NCBI GenBank assembly: GCA_905182995.1
Contig: CAJJDP010000003.1
Span: 67,820-131,819, forward strand
Source of the DNA: Paramecium octaurelia
Taxonomy: Eukaryota; Ciliophora; Oligohymenophorea; Peniculida; Parameciidae
DNA length: 64,000 bases
Direction of reading: 5' to 3'
In this document: piece by piece, positions 33,808-46,000 of the stretch
Position numbering within the stretch: the stretch's first letter is position 1
Layout: each line of letters opens with the position of its first letter
Notes under the pieces: generated by a model
The model's database searches: none
What the model saw: the letters and a program-made list of their open reading frames with translations, nothing else
What the model was told of the DNA's origin: nothing
Position numbers and translations under genes: made by a program

Positions 33808-36660
33808 ATGAAAAGTGTATAAAAGCCAACGCAGATTTCAGCAATGACTAGGCAATTTTCTGTATCAAAAGATATGGGAAATTTTTCTATGTAATCTCCG
33901 GATAAATAAATCTATTGCCCGAAAACATAATCATAAGCCAAGATTCAATAATATGGTCCATCCCCTTATATATAATCACCTCAATTTGATGCCAAATAAG
34001 GAATTTAAAATAACATAATCATTTAACCTTCTCCTCCCTAAAAATTAGAAAATTCCTATTAATACAAACCTAGTATAAAAAATGGGTCAATTACAAATGA
34101 TATTTTTAAGCCAAATAACCAATAAGAAGCCATTAAATCTTACAATGAATTTAAGCCTTCCTATGAAACATATAAGTATGAATACAACAAAACATTTGCT
34201 GGAACTTTTTAAAGTGATGCAAATAAAGAATAAATAACTGAAAGAAAAAGCAACACCTCAAAAAAAGATGGATCTACTCTAATTGATTAAAAGGAGAATT
34301 ACTAGCAATATTAGGCAAAGTCTCCATTCACAGACAATCATCCAACCGTGGGCAACAGCAGACTATCATCACAAAATATTAACCTAATATAATCAAAACC
34401 AAAGATATAAACTGAAATTTATCGAATTTCTGGTGCTTTGAGAGATTTAATGTCTTCAATACAGAAGATGATGGGTGATGGTAAACTGCCAGACCAGATT
34501 AATGATAAAATGATCGAAATTTTAGCAAATTTTAGAAAATTAGAAGAAATAGCTAATAATGAGCCTATACCTGCATCAGATAATGATTCAAAGATATCTA
34601 CAATGGCGGAAGATTACAACAAATTAAAAACTATTTTGGAGTAATTGCAAACCAAAATGACTGCATTAGTTTAAGAGAATTAAAAAGTATATGATCTTAC
34701 TTATTTTAGTTAAATAAAAATTTAATTGAATAAGAACAAAAAGTTACTGAGGAAATTAAGAAAAAATAATTAGCTGAGGAAAAGGCAAATCAAGCCAATA
34801 AAGAGTTCAATCGAGTCTTTGAGTGCCTTCAAATAAATTAAAAGGAAAATGAAGAGCTAAAAAATAAACTCATTTCATAAGACAGCTTTAAGAATTTATC
34901 AAGTTAAACGAGCAATAGAGTTTAAATGGATGAAATTAATAATTATAAAATGAAAAATCAATAACTCTAGAATGAGCTTGAATAATTAGAAATGAAATAC
35001 AAACAACTATTAACAGAGAAGAATAATTAAAAAGAGATCCCCAAATCACCATCAATCCTTAAATCAATTCATTCAAGTAGTACAAAGTAATCAGAATAAT
35101 TGGAGTTAAAATTACTTTAACTTTAAATAGAGAATGACAATTTAAAAGCGGAAATGGCTCATAATCAAGTGGACTCTAAAGTGATAGACAGCAAAAATGA
35201 TATGATTTAGAAATTGGAAGAGAAAATAAAATCAATTCTAAAAGAAAAGAGTATATCAGAGGAGCAATCCATTTAGATTTGCCATAATCTTGAAATTATG
35301 AATGAGTAATTAAAGAATGGGCTTTAAAACAAAGAATGCGAAGTGTCAAACTTATTAAAATAAAAAAATGAGTCAGAAAGAGATCATAGAAATTAGATTA
35401 ATTACTTAAATTAAATGTTAAAAGGAACAGAGGATAAGGTTTCAGTAGCAAAGCAAGATTACTAAAAACTATTAGATGAATTTAAATAAATTGACCTTAG
35501 AAAAAGTAAATTGCAAGAAGATTTAAGGAATGCTGAAAAGAAACTTGATTAATTAAATCAAGAATTGGCCTATACAAAAGGGGAATTAAAGAAATCTACT
35601 GATAGAAATCATTAATTTTAAGCATAGCATGATCAAATGAATTAGTAATTATAGTAATAATCATAACTATAATAACAATTACTTTAACAAATTGATGGAT
35701 TAAAATAAAGTGAATAACAAGTAAGAGTGGAATATGAGAAACTTGAAAAACAAATGTAGGCTGTAAAATCCGAGATGAAATATCAGGTTACAGAATTAAA
35801 TGAGATGATATCATTACAAGCAAGAAAAACACAAGAAAAGGAGCGATAACTAAATGAATTAATTGAAGAAATGGGTGGAATGAGAGATTAATATGAAGTC
35901 TAAAAGAAAGTTTGCTAAGAAAATGTAAATGATCTTGAAAGAAGATTAAAAAATCAAAGACTGCAATAAGAAGAACTTCTATAAGTCAAAGAACAAGAAA
36001 TTCTAGACTTAAAATAAACAATGGACTAACAAATAAAAATGTTAGATAAGAGAAATGCCCTTTCCTCTTTCGACTATGATTAACGAGAATAACAACTCTA
36101 AGCAGAACTTTTAAGTAAGAATGATTAAATAGAGGGTTTGAAATCTGAGGTTGAGAAGGTGAGAAGCAATAATTTTAATATTTAAGAAGAATTACTTAGA
36201 TAAGGAATGCTATTAAATCAACATTAAGCTACTATTGCCAATTATAAAAATGAGTTAACTCAATCTAGATAAGAGTAATAGCATTTAAGTGAGATGTTAA
36301 AAAAGAGAAAGGAAGAAACAGAGTAATTACATTCAAATTTGGAAGAGATGAGGAGAGAATTGCAAAGCAAAAAAATGTCTGATGATAGCAGAAGTAAATA
36401 TTTAAATATATCAATATCTAGGATCAGTGTTGAGATAATAAGATCTTTAGATTGCTTTAGAAAATCTATCCAGAGAGAACTTGAGTTTACAATAAAAAAT
36501 CAATGGTTTGTCTAATGAAATGAATAGAAAATCAAGAGAACTGTCTGAAAGAAATGAAGAATATCAAATATTAAAAAGAAAGTATGATGAAACTGTTGCA
36601 AATTTGGAAAGACTAGAGAAGAGATGGGGGGAAAAGATAGATTTACATAGAAAAAATTGA
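33808..36660 (+). CDS. Long coiled-coil protein, 933 aa
   Basis: ATG 33808 with a second in-frame ATG at 33844. Introns at 34687-34709 and 36394-36421 leave 934 codons. The first 200 residues are disordered, rich in Gln, Asn, Pro, Ser and Tyr. From about residue 230 to the end the protein is almost pure coiled coil with high Glu/Lys/Gln/Leu, including a Gln-rich block encoded mostly by TAA and TAG. No enzymatic domain. Such proteins are common in ciliate basal bodies and cortex, but no named family is recognisable. Confidence 0.8.
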
Positions 36661-36695
36661 ATTATAATTATTTATAACTAGTTATGATGCATAGA

Positions 36696-37277
36696 TCAAA
36701 TTTCTAATTTATTGAATAGTTCTGTATTATAAATATTATTCCATGAAGATGGAAACGATTAGTTTAGCAAATAATTATAGATAATCTTAATCTATTATTT
36801 CATTTTATTGATATTATTTGATTTAATTCCAAACTCCTCTGCAAGTTTTTAAATTTTGCTTGTATTATCAAGATCATTAAATAGATCTTCAACATCAGAT
36901 TTATAATTGAAATAATTAAACAATTCTTTCCTGGTTTTAGTGCCATTTTCTTAAAACTCAGGAATGAATTCTTAATAGTCATTAGTTTGAATGTATACAA
37001 CTTCATTTTATGTTATTTAATCTTAATTTGGATCAAAAGGTAATTTATAGATTAACATAGGAATACTTGGTTAATCGCTATATGAGTAAAAGGAATTTAG
37101 TTTGATTGATAATTCTCTCAATTTATCCTCTATTAACTATCTTTTCATCTCTAAGTCGGAGATAGTATTGCTAAGATTAGTGTGCTCTGATCTTAGTTGT
37201 TCAAGTGACTCAAGAGAATCTGTACTATTTACTATAAGGCTATTTCCAACTTTTTTGTATTTAAATAGTTTAGGCAT
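36696..37277 (-). CDS. Hypothetical 193-aa protein with central coiled coil
   Basis: Intronless open frame from ATG 37275-37277 to TGA 36696-36698 (194 codons). Residues about 20-70 form a coiled coil (SLESLEQLRSEHTNLSNTIS). The C-terminal half is a compact mixed domain (YQEFIPEFQENGTKTRKELF) ending in a Trp-containing helix. No family recognised. It converges with the long coiled-coil gene (35 bp between stops) and diverges from the repeat protein gene (37 bp between starts). Confidence 0.7.
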
Positions 37278-37314
37278 AGTAATTATTAATAATTATCAAT
37301 TTATAATCTATTTT
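37278..37314. promoter_or_regulatory. 37-bp gap between divergent start codons
   Basis: Entire distance between the ATG of the 193-aa gene and the ATG of the 1307-aa repeat gene. Nearly all A/T. A shared bidirectional promoter is inferred from spacing alone. Confidence 0.5.
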
Positions 37315-40300
37315 ATGGCTGAAGCTAGATTTTCAGACATTGATAACCAATTTGCTGGAGGCTTGGATTTCTAAAAAATAGCTAAATTGGATAAATTATT
37401 ATCAAAGGTGGATCATGATTTCAAACAAAAATAATCAAAGGATCTAACCAAGCCAAAGTTAATGGAATTAATGAAAACAATGCATGAAATCTATTAAATA
37501 GTTTTATATGAGATTAGCGAAATGCTAGAAGTTGCACACTTCAGTGAATTGAGATAAACATTGAATAAAATTTATAATGGCTAGAATTTGATTGTTCATT
37601 ATATATTAAAGTAAGTATTTGTCCAAAAAATAGAATAAATACTAATTTTGAGGTGCAACCTGATAAAATGCTTGAAAGTTTATAGAAAAATATGATATAA
37701 GCAAGAAGAAAATCTGTTGATTAATCCGAAGAAAGAGAAACTAATAAAATGGCTCATTAAATAGTGCAACTGTAACCTGTAGTTAAGAAGATGGTTAAGA
37801 AAGTGTTTGAAGAAAAAGGGACTGATACAGGAGAAGATATGAAAAATGCTAGAAATCAAGATCATCTTATGAAAAAGTAAAAGGAATTAATGGATATTTA
37901 AGATGATTTAGATGAAGATAGTTTGAAGATATCTGAATTCTTAAAAAATAGAAAACTCGATTTAATGGCAGTAGGAGAATCTAAAGCATAAGCCAATTTG
38001 AAAGAAGTTTTGAAAGACTTAGGTAAAAAAAGAAGAATTACACATGAAATTGATGATGAGGCTGCAGAAATTGAGGAGTAATAACATAAAGAGAGAGAAT
38101 AGATATTTAATTTAGAAAACACTCTCATGGACAGCATTAGAGGAGTGTAAAAATAAGCCTAAGAGAAAGCAATATAAGATATTAAAGCTGGTAGAGCATT
38201 GATGAAGAATGGATAATTAGTTTACATGGAAGGAGTGGCAAGTTAGACTGATAAAATGAAAATTGAAATTGAATTCTAAGAAAAGATGTAATAAAATAGA
38301 AAAGAAGGAGCAGAAAGAGAATCCAAGATCTTATAATTAGAGAGAAAGGTCAAAGATTTAGGGATTGAAAAAGAAGCATACATTCAATAATTGAGCAATA
38401 TCAATAATTAATTGACTAAAGCAAATTTGGAAAGTAGGAAGTTATAGGAGTAATTAAAATCAAAGGAAAAGGCTAGTGGTGAATAATAAGCTGTTATTAA
38501 TAAAACGGATTCAGAAAAAATTAAAAAATTGGTTGAAGATAACATAAAGATGAAGTTCAGAATAAAGAATCTTATAGACAGTGTGGCAGGATTAGAGAAG
38601 GAATATAATAGAAGTTTAGAAAGATTTAGACTGTTTATTTAGAATTCTAACATAAGTGAGGATTAAAAGAAATTGATTTTGAACTCATTAGACAATCTAT
38701 TGAGATTTGATTTTAACGAGAAACTAAATTTATAAGAAATGAAAGAATTAATGGTAGTGGATGATTTATTGAAAGATCCTCTATTTAAGTAGATCTGTGG
38801 ATCTGATATTTCTGCGATAACTAGATAAGTAAAAAAGGATGAATTAACAAGAAAATAAAAATTGGCAAAAGTGCCATTCTATGATCCTTTGTTCGATACA
38901 GAATTTCTAAATCCTGGAGAAAAAATAATCACAAGAAAAGTTATGAAGTTGGTTAAAAGGTAAAATAGTTAAGGAGAATGGGTGGAAGAAGAGATGGAAG
39001 TAGAAGAGGAAGTTGTTGTAAATGCATAAGGTGATGAGTTAAGGGCTAGAGATAAGCCAATTATGGTTTAATAATCAAAACAAACTTAATAATTTTTAGA
39101 GTAATTTGGTGGGTTTGCTGTTGGAGGGGCTAAAATAAAGATACCAACAAAGCCTATAACGAAAGATGGTCGTTAAGTATAATTAAATGAATGGTTTGAA
39201 GACAGTTCCGGTAAAAAAGTGAGGAAAGTTTAAGCCAAAGATGGAGAGGAGACATATGAAGTACAAGAAGAATATATAGATGAAAATGGAAAAAAATAAA
39301 TAAGGATTAAATAAATGAAGGTTAAGAAGGATAAAAATGGAAATGATTATGTTGAGGAAGAGTTTGTTGATGAAAAGGGTAGAAAACAAAAAGTGGCTAA
39401 AGTATTGTTATAATAATAAAATTTAGAGAGTTACCAAAGACAAAGATGGTAATGAGATTATCGAAGAGATTACAATTGATGAATAGGGTAATAAGACAAC
39501 CAAGAAGTAAAAAGTTTACAAGGATAAAGATGGTAATGAGGTTGTAGAAGAGGAGATAACTGATTAGTTTGGAAATGTTACATCAGTCAAAAGAAAGATA
39601 GTAAGAGATGCTCAAGGAAATCAAGTTATTATAGAAGAAAGAACTGATGCAAATGGAAATAAAACTATTGCTACTATTAAAAAGAATTAATTTGGATAAG
39701 ATATCATTCAGGAATAAATTATAGATAAAAATGGAAAAATATAGCAAGTGGAGAAAAAAATGGTTGTGGAAAATGGAATTGCTATTACAGAAGAAGTTAT
39801 GTTGGATGAAAATGGAAATAAAATTATAAAAAGGACTAAAATCAAGAAAGATGAAAATGGAAATGATATTATCGAAGAAGAAACTATCAATCCTGATGGA
39901 ACTATAACTATTAAGACATCTAAAAAGAAAAAGAATCCTGATGGTACCTTTACTATTGAAACGGAAATCATGGACTAAAATGGAAATGTTACTATTGTTA
40001 AGTAGCGTTAATATAAGGATAAAAATGGAAATATTATTACCGAAGAAGAATCTATCGATCCTTAAACAGGAGCCAAGATTATCACTAAAACTCAGAAAGA
40101 CTAATGTGGAAAGGAAATAGTTTAAAAATAAATAGTTGGGGCTGATGGAAAAATAACAAATACTCAAAAATAAGTCTAAATGGATAGAGATGGCAATCCA
40201 ATTGAAGTTGAAATCATTAAGGGAGATAATGGGTAATAGTAAACTGTGTAGAGGAAAGCCTATAAAGATAGAAATGGAAACGAGATCAATGAAGAAATCA

Positions 40301-41314
40301 TTACAGATGAATAAGGAAATAAAAGATTAATTAGGACAAGAGTTTTCAAAGATAAAGACGGAAATAATATCATTGAAGAAGTTACTACTAATGCTGATGG
40401 AAGTAAAATGACAGTAAAAAAAAAATAATATAAAGATAAAGATGGACTGGAAATTACAGAAATAGAAACTGTTGATGCTAATGGAAATAAGGTTGTCATT
40501 AGGACTAAAAAAGGATAAAACGGAGAATAAATCATAGAAGAAACTAGAATTGGAAAGGATGGTAAGGTTGAAAAAATAATCAAGAAATTTAATAAAGACA
40601 AGAATGGTAATATTGTTGTGGAAGAAACTAAAATTTCTTCAGATGGTACTAAGACTGTGAAAATCATAAAATTAGGAACAGAAGATAGAGAAATTTAGAC
40701 TGAAGGAATCTTTGATTTTAGTGATAAGTCATAGTCATTATTAGATTAAATTTTAGAGCAGTTGGGTAATTTGGGATTGGAAAAAAGTAAGTAGGAACAA
40801 ATTAGAAATTGGGTAATGCTTAAATAACAAATTTAAGTTAAAAGAACAACAAAATAATAATAACAAACGTAATAACATGATTCTGATGAGGAAGTTTTAA
40901 AACCAAGACCTTCATCTGCTTAATCTAACCAATCCTTAGATTCCTTGGATGAAGATCAACCAGAAGAAGATTAATCAGACAAACTTTATTAAAGGTTAAT
41001 GCAATCTAAAAATGGATAAATGGGGGAAATGCTGAGATAAATTAGAAATTAATTAGGAAAGCAAGGTAAATATCCACAATATTATTTTTATAGGAAATGA
41101 GCAAATCTCCATCGAAGAATTCAGAGAATATATGAAAAAAATGAGATAAATTCATGCTCGTTGTGGGGACAATTGTCCACATTTAAGAAGGTTCTATGAA
41201 AAGATTGGTTTTGCAACAAGAAAATATAAGAGGAGGTTTTTAAAAATGAACTTGACTAAAATAGATGCCAAAACTAAACTTCCTTAACTATAGAATTTTA
41301 GTACAATAAAATGA
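37315..41314 (+). CDS. Coiled-coil protein with long D-x-x-G-N tandem repeat domain, 1307 aa
   Basis: Introns at 37611-37633, 39402-39426 and 41066-41093 leave exactly 1308 codons. Residues about 1-560 are mostly coiled coil (KDLTKPKLMELMKTMHEIYQ near the start). A Glu/Val-rich linker follows. From about 39150 to 40680 the protein is an array of 27-28-residue units, each with two turn motifs of the type D-x-x-G-N or D-G followed by alternating beta-type residues, such as KDKDGNEVVEEEITDQFGN. The tail holds an acidic Ser/Gln-rich stretch and a basic Cys-containing C-terminus (ARCGDNCPHLRRFYEKIGF). I recognise no family. It lies inside a block of coiled-coil genes, so a structural, perhaps ciliary or cortical, role is inferred. 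Confidence 0.82.
39150..40680 (+). repeat. Protein-level tandem repeats, about 27-28 residues (81-84 bp) per unit
   Basis: Roughly 17-18 diverged units with conserved KD-x-D/N-G-N and D-x-x-G-N turns spaced 13-14 residues apart, with I/V/E/K strands between. DNA identity between units is modest, but short blocks such as aaagataaagatgg recur. The pattern predicts beta-hairpins stacked in a solenoid. Confidence 0.85.
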
Positions 41315-41719
41315 TATTAATAATATTATTATATAATATATATTCACTACCTAACTAACCTAAGATATAATTTTAAATACGAAAATACAGGTTAATAGAT
41401 GATAAAATCTTTTATTGTTTGCTCATTTATAAGATTGTGAAGTCTTGATACAATAAAATGAAATACCCATTCTTAAAAATTATCAAACAACTTATTACTA
41501 TATTTCAGTAAATTGCTATGAAAATTAACTTATAGAATTTAAGTTGAATTGCAAAGAAAGTGAGGGTAGTTTTAAAAATATGTACATTTTTGATTTATAA
41601 TATTAAGGAATGAAATGCTAAATATAACAACTATCTATAAATTTTAATTATCAATAATGTAAAAATCCTAACTGATTAGAGTTTTAAGTGATTCTAATAA
41701 GTGCCCAACACCTTTCCAG
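41315..41719. other. Intergenic, 405 bp, nothing recognised
   Basis: AT-rich sequence between two plus-strand coiled-coil genes. No ORF with coding character, RNA gene or repeat seen. Confidence 0.5.
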
Positions 41720-42381
41720 ATGTCAAGATAGTTAAGTTAAGAAACTCTGACTGGATTCACATAATGTTTATCAAATGATCGAGAACATGTTAGATTGTCT
41801 CGATAAGTCAATTAGTTAAAAAAAGAGAATGAAATATTATAAATAAAAATAAAACAATTAGAACAATAGGATTTTAAAACAAAGATCGCAAGTCTAGAAT
41901 AAAAGAATAAATAATTGGAAGTATAGCTAGATGCTTATAAAAAATTGCCAATTGATCAAATAACCTCTTTAATTGATGACAACGAACGATTGACAAGCAT
42001 GGTGGAGAATCAATCAAATAAAATTAAATAATTATTAACACAAATAGATGAGCTAAAGGAAACCTCGTTTTAAAATGAAGGAAAAAATGATCTTATAATC
42101 GCAATGATTTAGGTATGAATTGCATTAAAACAACAAAGGAATTGGAAAACCAAAGACTTTACGTTTAGGATGAGCACAAAAAGCAGAAAGCCTTGAACTA
42201 AGAGAAATAGATGATTTATATAGAACTTTAATTAGCAAAATAATAGATTAAAGAACTAAATCAAGCTCTAGAAAAGATCAAGATGCAAAATTTAGAGAGC
42301 AGTGAGCCTTGTGATGTTCTGTATCGGGATTACTTAAAAAGTAATGACGCAGTATTAAATTTCTTAAAACAATAATATTGA
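41720..42381 (+). CDS. Coiled-coil protein, 211 aa
   Basis: ATG 41720, one intron 42113-42138 (26 nt), stop TGA 42379-42381, 212 codons. After a short N-terminal MSRQLSQETLTGF segment the chain is a continuous coiled coil (QVNQLKKENEILQIKIKQLE), ending with a short non-coiled tail (SSEPCDVLYRDYLKSNDAVL). Family not recognised. Gap of 50 bp to the NDK gene on the same strand. Confidence 0.72.
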
Positions 42382-42431
42382 TTAATAAAAAAAGATATAA
42401 TTCCCAACATAAATTAAATTTAAATAAATTT

Positions 42432-42916
42432 ATGAATAACCAAGAAAGAACCTTCATCATGGTCAAACCAGACGGAGTCTAAAGAAGACTTGTCGGAAAA
42501 ATCATTCAAAGATTCGAAGACAGAGGATTCAAACTTGTTGCCCTTAAATTCGTTGCTCCAGACTAAGGTCTTTTGACTTAGCACTATGCTGATTTGAAGG
42601 AGAGACCCTTCTTCCCAAGTCTTTTGAAATACGTCAGTTCAGGCCCAGTTGCCGCCATGGTTTGGGAAGGAAAGGATGGTAGAAATTTATATTAAATAAC
42701 GTAGCCGTCAAGACAGGAAGAGTCATGTTAGGTGAAACCAACCCACTTGCTTCAAAGCCAGGCACAATCAGAGGAGATTTTGCTATTGACGTTGGAAGAA
42801 ATGTTATCCACGGATCAGACTCAGTTGAATCAGCCAACAAGGAGATCAGTTTATGGTTCTAACCATAAGAATTGGTTGCCTGGAACACCAATGACCACGG
42901 ATGGGTTTATGAATGA
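42432..42916 (+). CDS. NDK: Nucleoside diphosphate kinase
   Basis: Transfers the gamma phosphate from ATP to NDPs through a phosphohistidine. One intron (42679-42704, 26 nt) leaves 152 residues, the standard length. Conserved: [75 protein letters not shown] with the catalytic His in NVIHGSDS. The Gln of PDGVQR is TAA at 42480-42482, direct evidence for the ciliate code. C/G-ending codons are frequent, as in highly expressed genes. Confidence 0.97.
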
Positions 42917-43047
42917 TGAATGTGTACAAAATAAAATAAATAACAACTTAAAAGTCTGAAAGTAGTCCTTCAAATGTATTCTGTGTCACATTCTAAATAT
43001 TTCATAAGCAATAAATTTTAAGGATTTTATAAGTATATTGAAGATGA

Positions 43048-46000
43048 TCAAATTCTTCTTAATATTTCATTTTATAACACAATAACATCGCTAAGAATTT
43101 ACTCCATTTTAGACATTTAATCAGTAAGATTAGCATCATCATTAACGCTTTCAGGAAACCAAGTAATATCATCTGACTCTAATTTGGCATGTATCCAATA
43201 TTCTAGACCAGTGTATTCTGTCCATTCTTTTAATTTTAAGCATTTCACATAGAAAATGTAATTCCACATATAATGCAACTGATGAGTGTGTTCATCAAAT
43301 GATATATTCATCTTTTCCAAATCTGTTCTTGATGCTGCACAAATGAAACATTTATTTTTGATATCCTCTTCTATCTTTTACCTCTAGTCTCTCAATTCAG
43401 CAAACGTGTCAATCATAATACCCTGGATAATGTTAGTGAAGAGCAATCCGAAGAAAACTGTAAACAGCATATCAAAAAAGAATTTTAAGGGATCCCAATT
43501 GATCATGCTATTGCCAATAACTCCCGAAGTAATTAATGTTATCATGCACGTAATCAATGAATTACAAGTTTCAGTTTGTTCTCCTTAATAGATATCATCA
43601 AAATAAACATTAAAACTTATCACAGAAAAGGCAAACACAAATAGAATTCCCAATAGTCCAACCACAAATAATTGCTTTGCATTATATGATATTGCTTAGA
43701 ACACATTTTTTAGAAGTGAATTTCTACTAAATATTTCAACCAAATGTATCACATAAAAATTTGAATTGAAAAACACTCCATAAAAGGATATTATTACCAA
43801 GAACAATAAAATAAGGCATGTTTCTTCTTTAAAGAATACTATATAAGATAATATACTATCCTTTTTTTGACGATTCTTTTCTATTGCAATTGGTACTCTT
43901 TGTAAGCTTACCATTATAAATAATGCAATTTATGAGAATAGTTAACCCAAAGACAATAGATTAATTATCAGTTGGTTTATTTGATTTGAATATAAAAAAT
44001 AGGTGTTCTCCTTGACCACAACTGTATAAAAAAATATCTAAACATAAATAATAAATAGTTACCATGGCTAAATTAATTAAGACAGCAAATGTCGATGCTA
44101 GATTTTATAGTAAATCCAGATTTTACTAAGTAATTGGAATTCTAAAGTGATTTAACTTATAATTGTGTTCTAATTCATAAAATAAAATCTCAGATTAAGA
44201 TAGCATTCCAACTAATTTATCCCTTTGTGTTTCTCTATTTACTGTAAATAATAACTCCTATTTTGTTTATTCTGACAGTAAATGAAAATAAGGATGAAAT
44301 GGGAAAAATACTTTCATTTTTTTCCCTTGATAGATAATTTCAATTTTATGTGTTAAATTTTACAATTTTTCAAATATTTTTGGAAGTTCTGGAAATTATT
44401 CCATTTTCTCTTAAAATTGAACAAGCCATTTATTGTCTGAATGTTAAGTCATTTATTATTGTATGATACAAACATTCAAAATTTTTTACATGTCACTATC
44501 GAATACTTTATCTTAAAGTTATAAAACCTATTCTAAATCTTATGAATTTGTAATATTCAAGGATTCCAAATTATTTTTTAGAAAGTTAATTAGAAATTGT
44601 GCTTCTAATTTATTGGATAAATCCCTATATATCTTTTCTTCATTTCCTTCTAGGACAGATAGAACTGCTTATAGAATTTTATTCTAAAGTTCCTATAATT
44701 CCTATAAGTCTTCAGAATTTTCAAATAATCTTTAAATTTAGTTATTTTTATCATTAAAGAATTGTGCCATGTGACTTGCATCTTCAAAGAATGTTGTATT
44801 GCATAACGTAATTTGATTATCAATACAAGGTAATTGGATAACTTCATTTACAAAGTCCAACATTGATTATGGAATTACAATTATTGCTTTAGATAGAATT
44901 TTAAAGTAAACCCTTAATTGAACACTAGCAAACTCAATGAAATTAGTGGATAATATTTTTGGATTATTCTTTTAATCTGTTTATTATCGTATATATTTTT
45001 TCATTTCCACATTATTATTCTCACAAAATAATTGCATAACTCTAAAAAATCTGCAAATGACATCTAAACATAACTTTTTAAATGCTGTCTCCTTAGCATC
45101 ATCAGGATCAATGACATTCAATCTTATCATGGTCTGAGTATCAACATCGAAAAAGTCATAATTATCAACTGTCTAAATTAGTTCTGAACTTTCAGACTAT
45201 TCTTATGTAATGATTGAAAAGTTATTATTGATGACTTAAGTTAACTTACTAATTAACACTCGAAAGTTTGTTAATACAGTATTTTATTCATCTTTTTTAA
45301 GCTTTTCCAAAATGGCATTTTGAGCCTTGGTGTTCCCACCTAATAAGAATGCTATCAAAAACAACAAACACTCACTTAATAAGTCTAATCGAATTTCTAA
45401 TTTCTATTCAGAGAAAAGTGCAATCACTAAATCAGCAGCACCACAATCAACCAAAAAGTTTTAAGCATTCTCAATCTCTTATTTATAATCAATCCAATAT
45501 TCACTTGGCCATTAATCAACTTATACTAATTAAATACTATTAGCCTAATTCTTTTCAGTTATTAATTTACTTATCATTTTTAAAAAGAAAATTCTTAAAT
45601 CATCTGTAAATTGGGCCTCATTCGAAATACTCATATGAATTATATTTTAAATGTAATGTTTCAGAGATGTAACCTCAAACTTTGTTTAATAAGCCAGCAT
45701 CGATTCTTAACCAATTGACAGCATTTTCTTACAAGCTTCTAGAAATTCTTCCTCGAGAAATATTTAGAATGAAGAAGACAAACTCAATATATTAATGACT
45801 CTTTTCAGCTTATGATTAATTTTTTCATTCAAATCTTCTGGCTATAAAGATGATCTCTTTGTGTTCTTCCAATATTTAACCAAATTTCCTAAGGCTTGTT
45901 TACCTTGAGTAAATCTATCAACTGAAAAAACGGAATCTATTAAGCTTTTTTTATACTCCTCCTCATTATGTTAATATCTACTTGTATTTTCAAGGGAATT

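Noticed and set aside
39583-40667. Long minus-strand ORFs with Phe/Ser/Leu-rich hydrophobic text
   Set aside because: They are antisense shadows of the D-x-x-G-N repeat array on the plus strand.
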